The notes below the pieces were generated by a model. That model saw only the letters and a list, made by a program, of their open reading frames with translations. It did not search any database and was not told the DNA's origin. DNA of 64,000 nt. Origin: Flavobacterium sp. N2820 (GTDB lineage Bacteria; Bacteroidota; Bacteroidia; Flavobacteriales; Flavobacteriaceae). Where the stretch lies: assembly GCF_025947285.1 (NCBI RefSeq), contig NZ_CP110008.1:1441001-1505000 (forward strand), written 5' to 3'. A program made the translations under genes and the position numbers. Positions 54,638 through 61,877 of this stretch are shown here, in pieces (the first letter of the stretch is position 1; every line of letters starts with the position of its first letter).

Positions 54638-55167
54638 GGTCTGAATATTTTAGAGAAACGATATAGAATATATGCTATTGATAAACCTCCAGCAATAGCA
54701 AGCCAAACTAACCACTTTGGGTATACTTCTTTTACTATTGTTTGTGATTTACTATTTTTTAAATCTGAAATTAATGATTTTAATATTTTAGTGTCTTTTT
54801 CAATGGCTTCTTTAATATCGGCATAAATAACAAGTTCGTTTTTTAGCTCATCGAAGAAAATACCAAACTCATTATTACCTGATTTTTTTACATTGTTTAA
54901 ACGTTGTAAAACGTGTTTAATTTCGGCATTAGTAATACTGTCGCATTCTGGTTTAGCCGTTTTGATTTGGCTGATTTTTAGTATCAAACTATCTTGTATT
55001 GCTTTAGATATTTTGATAGTAGAAACGCTGTCTAATTTAGTTTCAATTGTTTTTTCAATTGTATGTGTATTTTGCGGTTGTGGTTTTGCCTTGCAACTAA
55101 TAACAAGAAATGATACTGCTAATAAAATTAACAGCATGGTAAACCAATATTTTAATGACTTTTTCAT
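54634..55167 (-). CDS. Candidate unimolecular spanin (lipoprotein with C-terminal membrane segment)
   Basis: 177 residues: lipobox LVISCKA after a signal sequence, so anchored in the outer membrane; a long helical middle; and a C-terminal membrane segment (WLVWLAIAGGLSIAYILY). A single protein with both anchors is the u-spanin layout of phage T1 gp11, which fuses inner and outer membranes at the end of lysis. The identification is by topology, not by sequence match. Overlaps the preceding gene by 4 nt. Confidence 0.7.
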   Translation of the reverse strand: MKKSLKYWFTMLLILLAVSFLVISCKAKPQPQNTHTIEKTIETKLDSVSTIKISKAIQDSLILKISQIKTAKPECDSITNAEIKHVLQRLNNVKKSGNNEFGIFFDELKNELVIYADIKEAIEKDTKILKSLISDLKNSKSQTIVKEVYPKWLVWLAIAGGLSIAYILYRFSKIFRP

Positions 55168-55168
55168 G

Positions 55169-55471
55169 TTATCTACCTATTTTATTGTTAGTACAATTTG
55201 AACATTGACTTTTGTACAAATGCAGTTCTTTTCGGAGTTTTGCCATTTCTTCCTGCATTTCCTCATACTGGCTTTTCATGGTGTCTTGAAGCTTGTTAAC
55301 CAGTTCAATTGCTTTGTCGGCTGTTACCATTTTTTCCTGTTCAGATTTTGAAACTTCGGAGCTGGTTGTGGCTTTAATTTTTATTAGATCATATTTGAAA
55401 GCTGCAATTGATAAAACAAATGTTACAATTGAACTTGATGCAACTGTGATGATGATGTTAATGATGTTCAT
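55169..55471 (-). CDS. Membrane protein with coiled coil (lysis-cassette member)
   Basis: 100 residues: one N-terminal membrane segment (IITVASSSIVTFVLSIAAF), then a long charged coiled coil and a CSNC motif at the end. It lies between a holin-like gene and the spanin-like gene, so may be a holin partner or antiholin. Confidence 0.6.
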   Translation of the reverse strand: MNIINIIITVASSSIVTFVLSIAAFKYDLIKIKATTSSEVSKSEQEKMVTADKAIELVNKLQDTMKSQYEEMQEEMAKLRKELHLYKSQCSNCTNNKIGR

Positions 55472-55472
55472 G

Positions 55473-55736
55473 TTAAAAAAATAATAAGATTAGTCCAACA
55501 ATTAACCCACCCAAAACCGTTATAATTACGTCCTTTTTAGAATATGTTGCGTTGAAGTGTTTAACCTGTTGGACTTCCCAATAATGACCGATAACGATGC
55601 AAAGCGCCCAAGAAATAATAATACCTAAACCTTTAGGTAAAATTATATTTGGAACTATAGCTATTAATGCCCCAAAAACAAGGTGTAATACGTTTCTATT
55701 TTTCCAGTATTTTGTTAATTCGATTAGTGTTTTCAT
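55473..55736 (-). CDS. Holin-like membrane protein
   Basis: 87 residues with three hydrophobic segments (about 15-30, 38-50 and 68-87) and short charged loops. Size and position beside a spanin and peptidoglycan enzymes suggest a holin. It overlaps the preceding gene by 4 nt. Sequence identity to a holin family is not visible. Confidence 0.55.
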   Translation of the reverse strand: MKTLIELTKYWKNRNVLHLVFGALIAIVPNIILPKGLGIIISWALCIVIGHYWEVQQVKHFNATYSKKDVIITVLGGLIVGLILLFF

Positions 55737-56032
55737 CCTGCAAAAGAGTGTTTAGGTTTAGTAATTTGACTTGTAATATCGGCTGCACCGAAATCTATTT
55801 TTTGTTCGCACATTATATCGTAATGGTATCCTTCTGCATAAATAGGTGGTGTAATTTCATTACCTTCTTCGTCATAAACACCATCTTCTAAAACAATCAA
55901 GCCTATTTCTACAACCGCTTGCACACCTTCTCCGTAGATAAGTCCTTCTTCTGTTTCAATATAAACCCCTTTAGCTATTAAATCAGCTATTGCGGTTTCT
56001 TTGTTTTTATATTTTAATTTGTATACGTTCAT
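55733..56032 (-). CDS. Small acidic protein after the fibre gene
   Basis: 99 residues with a short basic start (MNVYKLKYKNKETAIADLIA), then an acidic beta-rich part (GLIVLEDGVYDEEGNEITPP). It is a type often found after fibre genes in Flavobacteria phages. No membrane segment. Possibly a fibre assembly factor. Confidence 0.65.
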   Translation of the reverse strand: MNVYKLKYKNKETAIADLIAKGVYIETEEGLIYGEGVQAVVEIGLIVLEDGVYDEEGNEITPPIYAEGYHYDIMCEQKIDFGAADITSQITKPKHSFAG

Positions 56033-56033
56033 T

Positions 56034-57233
56034 TTATAAAGTTGTTAAAGAAATGCATTGTTCGTCTGTTAATTTAGTTTTCCAAAGTAAAATTTTGTTT
56101 ATATAATTTTGTTTAGAGCTTGTATTCCCTACACTTAAAGATAAAGATGAAATGTTTAAAGGTAAAACACCGCTATTAGAAGAATTAATTAAAACTCCAT
56201 TAATAAAAAAATCAAAATCATTATTCTTATATGATAATGCTATTTTTTTTCTACCAGAAGATTCTGCTAATGAAAAACTATATTGAAATCCTGTTGAGTT
56301 TCTAACTACAACCGAAATTAAATTTGAAGAAGAACAAGAAAAAAATATCCTATTTGCAATACCACCATCTCCTATTGATATTATACCATTATCTATACTT
56401 AAAGCTTGAAAATCCATATCAACAAACACAACTCCCTCTGTTTGCCCTATCAAATCAGCTATCCCCGTTTTAGAAATCACATCAGCATTTCTTGTTACTG
56501 CACTTGTTATTGTTGGAATATATGAAGTAGCGTTTGCAGCTGCTTCTAATTGTGCTCCCCACAAAAAAACAGATCTACCAACGTTAATATTGTCTGAACT
56601 AAATCTTGGTCTAATTGCATTTTCCACAGACGTAAAAGTTCCTATTAATCTATACCAGCCATTAGATAGCGTTTCATAAGTAATTGAACCACCACTAACC
56701 CCTGAAATAGAAGTTAATTCGCTTCCGTTCCAATTTATTAACCCTTGTAACGCATTAAGCGTATTTCTTACAAGAATTGAGCTTCTTTCTGCGTTATTGT
56801 TTTTTATAAAAACAGAAAAAGTATACACTACTCCTGTACTTCCGTTATAAATTTGACTAATAAAATCAGAAATATTATTATTCGTAATTAGTGAAGCATC
56901 ATTATTACCTGACGGAGAAATACCCGAATTTGGATTAATAAAAATACTTCCTAATTTTATCCAAATAGCATTTGTGAAATCTTGAGAATATGTAAATAAA
57001 TTCGTTCTCAAAGGTTCAACTAATATACTCGGACAACTTGAATTTTTATAGTTTAATCTTGCAACATTTGCAGGTACTTGTTCAATTAAACCCAATTTAT
57101 TTACTCTTGTAGCTGTAGTTGCACGAACCACAGCTAAATCGCCTGTACCGTCAAAAGGTTTAATAGCATACAATTTGCTTGCTTTCACCGCATTTGGTGT
57201 TATCACTAAACTTGCTTGCTCTATTAAACTCAT
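56034..57233 (-). CDS. Receptor-binding fibre-like protein with LamG-type C-terminus
   Basis: 399 residues. The N-terminal part has DGTGDLAVVRATTATRVNKLGLIEQVPANVARLNY and NTNLFTYSQDF-type motifs known from phage tail-fibre-type proteins. The middle has a beta-sandwich, and residues about 270-395 look like a LamG/concanavalin-type lectin fold (VFVDMDFQALSIDNGIISIGDGG). It is probably the host-recognition protein of the particle. In a tailless virus it would be a vertex spike. Confidence 0.85.
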   Translation of the reverse strand: MSLIEQASLVITPNAVKASKLYAIKPFDGTGDLAVVRATTATRVNKLGLIEQVPANVARLNYKNSSCPSILVEPLRTNLFTYSQDFTNAIWIKLGSIFINPNSGISPSGNNDASLITNNNISDFISQIYNGSTGVVYTFSVFIKNNNAERSSILVRNTLNALQGLINWNGSELTSISGVSGGSITYETLSNGWYRLIGTFTSVENAIRPRFSSDNINVGRSVFLWGAQLEAAANATSYIPTITSAVTRNADVISKTGIADLIGQTEGVVFVDMDFQALSIDNGIISIGDGGIANRIFFSCSSSNLISVVVRNSTGFQYSFSLAESSGRKKIALSYKNNDFDFFINGVLINSSNSGVLPLNISSLSLSVGNTSSKQNYINKILLWKTKLTDEQCISLTTL

Positions 57234-57236
57234 TTT

Positions 57237-57380
57237 TTATAAATTATTTAGGTGGTTTGTTAAACATTCTTCTGCTTCAAAAGTTCCAGCATCGGCAGCA
57301 ACTCTCGCTTTGAATTGTTTTATCAATTCATTAACATAAGAACCATTTTGCGGTTGGCCAGTTGCTAATAATGTTAACAT
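57237..57380 (-). CDS. 47-residue small protein
   Basis: Starts MLTLLATGQPQNGSYVNELI and continues with KQFKARVAADAGTFEAEECL. It fits exactly between neighbours: 2 nt after the stop of the gene at 57383-57805 and 3 nt before the fibre start. Helical, no membrane segment. Probably a real short gene; function unknown. Confidence 0.7.
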   Translation of the reverse strand: MLTLLATGQPQNGSYVNELIKQFKARVAADAGTFEAEECLTNHLNNL

Positions 57381-57382
57381 AA

Positions 57383-57805
57383 TTAAGCATATATTAAATT
57401 CACAATTACGTCACCTGCTTCGATTGGGTCTTCGTTATTGTCAGCGCTTCCTGCTGTAATTCCTATTACAATTCCACGATCAAAATTGATACCGTCAGGA
57501 AAAGAAATTGCCAAACCAGCTCCTTGCGTATTTGCAGGAATTGGAATGGTCATAATTGGTAAATCTTCGCCCCAACTTGGTAAGGTATTTTTATTGAAAA
57601 ACTTTAAAAATCTAACCTCATTTGTCAATCCAATAGCTATTATTGAATATAAATTACCTCCAGAAGCTTTTACAATATTTTCATTAATTGTATTTTCTGA
57701 AATTAATTTATATGGGATTGTTCCGTTAAGTCCTTCGGTATTGATAACCTTTGTCACTTCTAATTGTGATTCAGGTTTTTTTACTACTCCTATCGTTACA
57801 CTCAT
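57383..57805 (-). CDS. Beta-rich structural protein, probably a virion component
   Basis: 140 residues from the ATG at 57805 (MSVTIGVVKKPESQLE). An in-frame ATG at 57823 is rejected: the MSVTIG start is 1 nt after the stop of the lysozyme frameshift extension. The C-terminal 80 residues show a phage beta-barrel pattern: SGGNLYSIIAIGLTNEVRFLKFFNK, MTIPIPANTQGAGLAISFPDG, then IVIGITAGSADN and AGDVIVNLIYA. Placed before the fibre, it may form part of a vertex complex. Confidence 0.7.
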   Translation of the reverse strand: MSVTIGVVKKPESQLEVTKVINTEGLNGTIPYKLISENTINENIVKASGGNLYSIIAIGLTNEVRFLKFFNKNTLPSWGEDLPIMTIPIPANTQGAGLAISFPDGINFDRGIVIGITAGSADNNEDPIEAGDVIVNLIYA

Positions 57806-57806
57806 T

Positions 57807-57878
57807 TTACTCGTTTTTTGCAATTAAAAAAGCTGCTATTCCAAACAGAATGGCAGGTACTATGCTACTTTTTTTTTT
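57807..57878 (-). other. A10 slippery run and -1 frame membrane extension of the lysozyme gene
   Basis: The lysozyme ends CTA-AAA-AAA-AAA-GTA-GCA-TAG in frame, so ten A's stand before the stop. A -1 shift on A-AAA-AAA gives, after KKK, SS-IVPAILFGIAAFLIA-KNE and a stop at 57807-57809. The added end is a membrane segment with a charged tail, and its stop is 1 nt before the next ATG. A single-base sequencing error in the run would have the same effect. Confidence 0.65.
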
Positions 57879-58333
57879 AGTAATGGTTTATCAAAAATGG
57901 CCAAACCGTCTTTCCAATCTTGATCCGTAATATACTTTTCGTTTTGGGTGCCGTTTTCCACTCGATTAATGGCTTTTGCAATTTTTAATAAATTATCCTC
58001 AGTTAAAACAATTTTTGAGTTTACTGGTAATTTTGTTTGTGTTGCAACAGTATTAATATAAGCTTGTGTATTATTTTCAAACGGTGGCGCAAACTCATGA
58101 ATTAACTGTGTAATGGTTTTTCCAGCGGCCAAATCATTGTATATTAAAATCATTTTGGCACGTATACCGTAGCGTAATTCTTTAAATTGCTCAAATGCTT
58201 TATCGGTATCAAAATTTTGTGCAAATGGAATTTTACCAAGCCAATTATTTCTACTTGAATATCTAATGTTGCCCGGATTGTTATTTCTAATTCCGCGCGG
58301 TAAATCATTTCTATTTAGATAACTTTTTGCCAT
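57860..58333 (-). CDS. Lysozyme-like virion protein (0-frame product)
   Basis: 157 residues in frame. RGIRNNNPGNIRYSSRNNWLG is the motif of phage structural proteins with a lysozyme-like fold (annotated as P5-like). Later it has FEQFKELRYGIRAKMILIYNDL and a C-terminal KKKVA. No catalytic acid is certain by eye. It probably degrades peptidoglycan during entry. The frameshift product would be 175 residues, membrane-anchored. Confidence 0.8.
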   Translation of the reverse strand: MAKSYLNRNDLPRGIRNNNPGNIRYSSRNNWLGKIPFAQNFDTDKAFEQFKELRYGIRAKMILIYNDLAAGKTITQLIHEFAPPFENNTQAYINTVATQTKLPVNSKIVLTEDNLLKIAKAINRVENGTQNEKYITDQDWKDGLAIFDKPLLKKKVA

Positions 58334-58357
58334 TATTTTGTTGTTTTTTAATTGAAA

Positions 58358-58383
58358 TTAATGGGCGAATAACCGCCCATTAA
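58358..58383 (-). other. Strong hairpin before the lysozyme gene
   Basis: Stem TTAATGGGCG with perfect complement CGCCCATTAA around a 6-nt loop, in the 94-nt gap between the Ig-like gene and the lysozyme-like gene. No long T run follows, so it may be an RNA structure or a partial terminator. Confidence 0.6.
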
Positions 58384-58427
58384 CTCAAAGTTGCGCTACA
58401 CAACTGACACTACTTGAAGCAGTTTCT

Positions 58428-58814
58428 TTATATTTTTGCTACTACGGCTTTTTCTTTTCCAGATGATAATGCTACGCCTGCTAAAAAGCCAGCTGTAAAC
58501 ACTAAAACTGAAAATAAGCCTTTTCTTTTGCATGATTCCGAAGTTGAAGCGGTTGGCGTTTGTGTTTCTAATTCAGACATCATGTTTATAGTTAACGGTT
58601 CGGTCATATTTTCATTTACGCCTTGCGCTAACTCTTGTTTTGTGTTTTCATGTTTAAAAATCAAGGTTTGTTTCCCTGAAATTTCTATTTCAAATAATCC
58701 GTTTTGATCTGTTGTAGTTTCAATTTCAGGATATGAATTTTGAACTGTAACAGTTGCGCCTGGAATTGGCTTTTTGAAATAATTTAAAACTGTTCCTTTT
58801 ATAATTGCACTCAT
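58428..58814 (-). CDS. Ig-like (CarboxypepD_reg) protein with C-terminal membrane segment, copy 2
   Basis: 128 residues from the ATG at 58814 (MSAIIKGTVLNYFKKP), chosen because it gives the ATGA overlap with the preceding gene. The first 90 residues form a carboxypeptidase-regulatory-like beta-sandwich (GATVTVQNSYPEIETTTDQNGLFEIEISG). A linker is followed by a membrane segment (FSVLVFTAGFLAGVAL) and a lysine tail. It could display the Ig domain on a virion membrane. Confidence 0.75.
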   Translation of the reverse strand: MSAIIKGTVLNYFKKPIPGATVTVQNSYPEIETTTDQNGLFEIEISGKQTLIFKHENTKQELAQGVNENMTEPLTINMMSELETQTPTASTSESCKRKGLFSVLVFTAGFLAGVALSSGKEKAVVAKI

Positions 58815-59173
58815 TTTTTGTCTGCTTTTGAATTGGCGATTATGGTTCCTATTCCTATTGGAATAATAATCCACCACCAATTTAGTTTTGTTTTAGTCTT
58901 ACCAATTGCAACAAATTCATTTAGTGTAATTGGTGCCATTTCAATTGACTTGAAATTGATATTTTTAACTGTATCAATAATTGTAATGCCATCTACGTGT
59001 GAAATTCTTAATTTTGAATCAGGCGTAATTGAGGTATTATAAATTTGAAAATTACCGTCTTTATCTGTTGCATCTCCAATAGTAGTTTGCATTCCTTTAA
59101 AATCTAAAAGAACAACGCTTGCACCCTCTAAAGGGTCGCCAAAAGAATCATATAAAATGAATTGTACTTGCAT
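58811..59173 (-). CDS. Ig-like (CarboxypepD_reg) protein with C-terminal membrane segment, copy 1
   Basis: 120 residues. Residues 1-80 are an Ig-like beta-sandwich (YDSFGDPLEGASVVLLDFKGMQTTIGDATDKDGNFQI). Then a membrane segment (WWWIIIPIGIGTIIA) and a short lysine tail. Same layout as the following gene, so probably a diverged pair. Confidence 0.75.
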   Translation of the reverse strand: MQVQFILYDSFGDPLEGASVVLLDFKGMQTTIGDATDKDGNFQIYNTSITPDSKLRISHVDGITIIDTVKNINFKSIEMAPITLNEFVAIGKTKTKLNWWWIIIPIGIGTIIANSKADKK

Positions 59174-59174
59174 A

Positions 59175-59606
59175 CTACAGATAGTTAGGGTATTTTAGTT
59201 TTAAGGTTCTATAATAATCAGAAGTAACTCCTAATTCTTCTTGTAACCAGTATTTCAATCCGTGCATTGTTCCAAACCAATCGTTGCTTCCAAATAAATA
59301 GTAAGGCCTTTGTCCAAATGCTTGAACTACTTTTGCAAACTGTGACTGATTTACAGCAGTTAGTTCGGCAATTATTTCAGCTTCTTTTGTGCCATAACCG
59401 TCCATTAATGAAAATAGATTTTCTGCAACAGATTGCGCATTAAAAGGTGCTTCATAATATCCAGAACCGCCTGTATTATCATTTCCTGTTGGGTCTTGTT
59501 GTCCTCCTCCTGAATCTTTTGAAGATTTAACAATTAGATAGACTAACAAACCAGTTCCTACGGCTATACCGCCATATTTTAAATATTCTTGTTGTTCTGC
59601 TGTCAT
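59175..59606 (-). CDS. Membrane-anchored annexin-like protein, copy 2
   Basis: 143 residues: one membrane segment (GGIAVGTGLLVYLIV), a Gly/Asp-rich linker and a helical domain. The domain reads FSLMDGYGTKEAEIIAELTAVNQSQF, then VVQAFGQRPYYLFG and LKYWLQEELG. The order M-x-G-x-G-T-x-E, L, F-x-x-(V/I) matches an annexin repeat. It shares M-x-G...AFG-x-R at the same spacing (28 residues) with the preceding protein. Calcium binding is inference. Confidence 0.7.
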   Translation of the reverse strand: MTAEQQEYLKYGGIAVGTGLLVYLIVKSSKDSGGGQQDPTGNDNTGGSGYYEAPFNAQSVAENLFSLMDGYGTKEAEIIAELTAVNQSQFAKVVQAFGQRPYYLFGSNDWFGTMHGLKYWLQEELGVTSDYYRTLKLKYPNYL

Positions 59607-59607
59607 T

Positions 59608-60114
59608 TTAAAATACGTTTTGTACTAAGAATCTTAGTTGTTGTAATTCCTCTTCATCAAACTGGTCGGTAAACCATTCTACAATATCCATTTTTGGCGA
59701 TAAAGGAATGGATCCTTGTCGTGCTCCAAAAGCATTGTATAATCTAATCCATCCGTTATAGTTCAAACCAGCAATGTTAGCAGCTACAATTTGAAAACCG
59801 TTACCAAAACCTTTCATCGCTCCATAAATAGCTTCGGCTTTTGATTTCGCCTGACCGTTAGTTATGTTTGCTTCTTGGTAATAAGAAACTTCTTTAGATG
59901 GAACAAAACGATTTGTCCATTTTGAATATGCCCAATATCCTACACCTAAAACAAAACCAGTTTTTAAAATAAACGGAAGTACCGAAACCGTAGCTTTCAC
60001 AACTTCTCTTTGATTTTCGGAAGCATTTTTTATGGCCGTTTGGCCTGCTTCTGAACTCAATACAGTTGCAACTGCTGGATTGGCTAATTTTGTTTTTTTA
60101 GGTGGATTTTTCAT
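59608..60114 (-). CDS. Membrane-anchored annexin-like protein, copy 1
   Basis: 168 residues: membrane segment (LPFILKTGFVLGVGYWAYS), linker, then IYGAMKGFGNGFQIVAANIAGLNYN, LYNAFGARQGSIPL and VEWFTDQFDEEELQQLRFL. Paralogue of the next gene, with the same 28-residue spacing between the GxG motif and AFGxR. The GFGN version lacks the T-x-E of the other copy. Annexin-like; role unknown. Confidence 0.7.
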   Translation of the reverse strand: MKNPPKKTKLANPAVATVLSSEAGQTAIKNASENQREVVKATVSVLPFILKTGFVLGVGYWAYSKWTNRFVPSKEVSYYQEANITNGQAKSKAEAIYGAMKGFGNGFQIVAANIAGLNYNGWIRLYNAFGARQGSIPLSPKMDIVEWFTDQFDEEELQQLRFLVQNVF

Positions 60115-60117
60115 TTT

Positions 60118-60306
60118 TTACATAAATGTTTTTAGAATAGCGAATTTGGCTGCTGAGCTTAAATAGCTTCTTGCTTTTTCGTTATCTTTTAACGAAGCCA
60201 AACGCACTAATTCGTCGGTTGTAAGTTCTAAGACTTTTTCAACCGCTTGTTTTCTTTTCAGTTCGTCAATTTGACTGCTTCCTGTAATACTAACCGTTGT
60301 TGCCAT
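60118..60306 (-). CDS. Small helical protein
   Basis: 62 residues, helical, with ELKRKQAVEKVLELTTDELVRLASLKDNEKA. No membrane segment. It starts inside the end of the preceding gene (17-nt overlap). Function unknown, possibly virion-internal. Confidence 0.6.
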   Translation of the reverse strand: MATTVSITGSSQIDELKRKQAVEKVLELTTDELVRLASLKDNEKARSYLSSAAKFAILKTFM

Positions 60307-61168
60307 TTGCGTACTTTTGAATTATTTGATTTAACTCTAACATAAAATTTTCGTTCCCGATAAAATGAACAATCGAACCTAAATAGTTAATTTGATCATC
60401 GGTACAGCTTTCTCCAACAAATTCAAAAAACTCACGTTTGATGCTTGAAACGTTTGGATTTCCTAACCCCATTGAAACGGTTTCAGTTGTAGCGCCCATT
60501 TTCATAGCTACTACACTTTCCATCATTTGAGGTGCTTTATCCATTAATTTTTCAAAGGCAGGCGAATCAATCCAGCTTTTTTTATCAAGCTTTTCGGCTA
60601 AAATTGCCATTTCCTTGTCTTTTGCAGCTATTGATAAATCAGTTTTTAGTTTACGATTTTCGTCGTCTAAAATTTCATTTTTCTTTTTTACTGCAGCTAA
60701 CTCATCTTTTGTTTCTTTCAAGGCTTCCTTTACATCGTCAAGTTTATTTGCTTTCATCATGTTGTCCATGATTTGCGGTGCTGATAATCCAAACGGATTG
60801 CCAAGCATATTTTGATTATGTATTGGTTCGGCCATAATTGGTTGTTGGTTTGAAACAACGGCAGGAACTTGTGTTGTATGGACAGTAGCAACAGCTTCAA
60901 TTGGTTTTTCTAAAATAAAATTCATTTTATAAGATTGTCCAAATTTGACATTTGTGTTACCTTGCATTTTTCTATGCTCTATCCAAACTTCACACTCGCG
61001 TCCGTTTAGTAATAATTTTATGTAATCTTGCAAGTTTTGATTTGTAATATCTTGCAAGTAAGTATCTTTTTTACCCAAAGGGGTATCATTTGACATATCC
61101 GTAATGCGCAAAAAATGCGTATTAGGATTTTGTTGTAAAAACTGTATAGTAGCGATTGAATTACTCAT
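60290..61168 (-). CDS. 292-residue protein with central coiled coil
   Basis: The N-terminal third is beta-rich (MSNSIATIQFLQQNPNTHFLRI) and may be a small structural domain. Residues about 145-200 form a coiled coil (DVKEALKETKDELAAVKKKNE). The C-terminal part is helical with FEFVGESCTDDQINYLGSIVHFIGN. No family recognised. Possibly a virion assembly protein. Confidence 0.65.
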   Translation of the reverse strand: MSNSIATIQFLQQNPNTHFLRITDMSNDTPLGKKDTYLQDITNQNLQDYIKLLLNGRECEVWIEHRKMQGNTNVKFGQSYKMNFILEKPIEAVATVHTTQVPAVVSNQQPIMAEPIHNQNMLGNPFGLSAPQIMDNMMKANKLDDVKEALKETKDELAAVKKKNEILDDENRKLKTDLSIAAKDKEMAILAEKLDKKSWIDSPAFEKLMDKAPQMMESVVAMKMGATTETVSMGLGNPNVSSIKREFFEFVGESCTDDQINYLGSIVHFIGNENFMLELNQIIQKYANGNNG

Positions 61169-61181
61169 TTGTGTAGCGTTT

Positions 61182-61430
61182 TTAGCTCTTACTTCGAGTG
61201 AAGTAATTGCAAATTAATTTTTTAGAAGCTCCAGCACCAAAAGTTATTGTTACTGAGTTTGCTAATTCTTCTCCGTTGGTATTCATGGGAAACGAATCGC
61301 CTGGAGCTAATTCATTTCCTAAAATAACCACGTTTGAAGTTCCGTTGTTTTGAAAGCATGGATTAATCATTCCTTTTAATGGGAATGCGTTATCATCTTT
61401 GGTTATAGTTTTAGAAAATGCGTTTAGCAT
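61182..61430 (-). CDS. Small beta-rich protein
   Basis: 82 residues, beta-rich (GTSNVVILGNELAPGDSFPMN, then SVTITFGAGASKKLIC). Overlaps the preceding gene by 7 nt. May be a small capsid or capsid-vertex protein. Confidence 0.6.
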   Translation of the reverse strand: MLNAFSKTITKDDNAFPLKGMINPCFQNNGTSNVVILGNELAPGDSFPMNTNGEELANSVTITFGAGASKKLICNYFTRSKS

Positions 61431-61792
61431 GATGAATCGTTTTTATTATCTTCAAGAATTGCAAATAAGACTTGTACATTAACATCTGTTGGTCGCTCAG
61501 GTGTGTAGGCAAATAATTTTGCATCTACTTCACGGCCACCATCTAAATGCACTGGGCGCATAGAATCAATCCATCGACCTCCTGCTGTTTTTTCAGAAAA
61601 CTGTACATCGCAAGGCGATAAGATTTCATTGTTGTTGTCTAACAAAGAGAAATCAATAATCTCATTTGTACCGTTACCTCTTGTGGTTGTACCAATTGCG
61701 ATAATTTTTCCTGTTGGAATTTTTGTACCTTTTGTTGCACTTTGGTCACCTCTTGGAAGTGTAATATTTATGGTTTTATAAGTAATATTCAT
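61424..61792 (-). CDS. Beta-rich protein, candidate minor capsid protein
   Basis: 122 residues, beta-rich: ITLPRGDQSATKGTKIPTGKIIAIGTTT and DAKLFAYTPERPTDVNVQVLFAIL. First gene after the terminator downstream of the candidate capsid gene. Possibly a jelly-roll capsid or vertex protein, based on layout only. Confidence 0.6.
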   Translation of the reverse strand: MNITYKTINITLPRGDQSATKGTKIPTGKIIAIGTTTRGNGTNEIIDFSLLDNNNEILSPCDVQFSEKTAGGRWIDSMRPVHLDGGREVDAKLFAYTPERPTDVNVQVLFAILEDNKNDSSC

Positions 61793-61815
61793 GACTGATG
61801 CACTTTTAAAAATTA

Positions 61816-61851
61816 AAAAAAGCCTATGCCTTTAACGGCAAAGGCTTTTTT
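61816..61851 (-). terminator. Terminator after the candidate capsid gene
   Basis: Strong stem AAAAGCCT-x-TGCC with GGCA-x-AGGCTTTT (one mismatch) around GTTAAA-type loop, with T run on the minus strand. Strong transcription stop directly after a virion gene is a common pattern for major capsid proteins. Confidence 0.8.
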
Positions 61852-61877
61852 ATAAATGGTTGGGTTAAATGGTGGGT

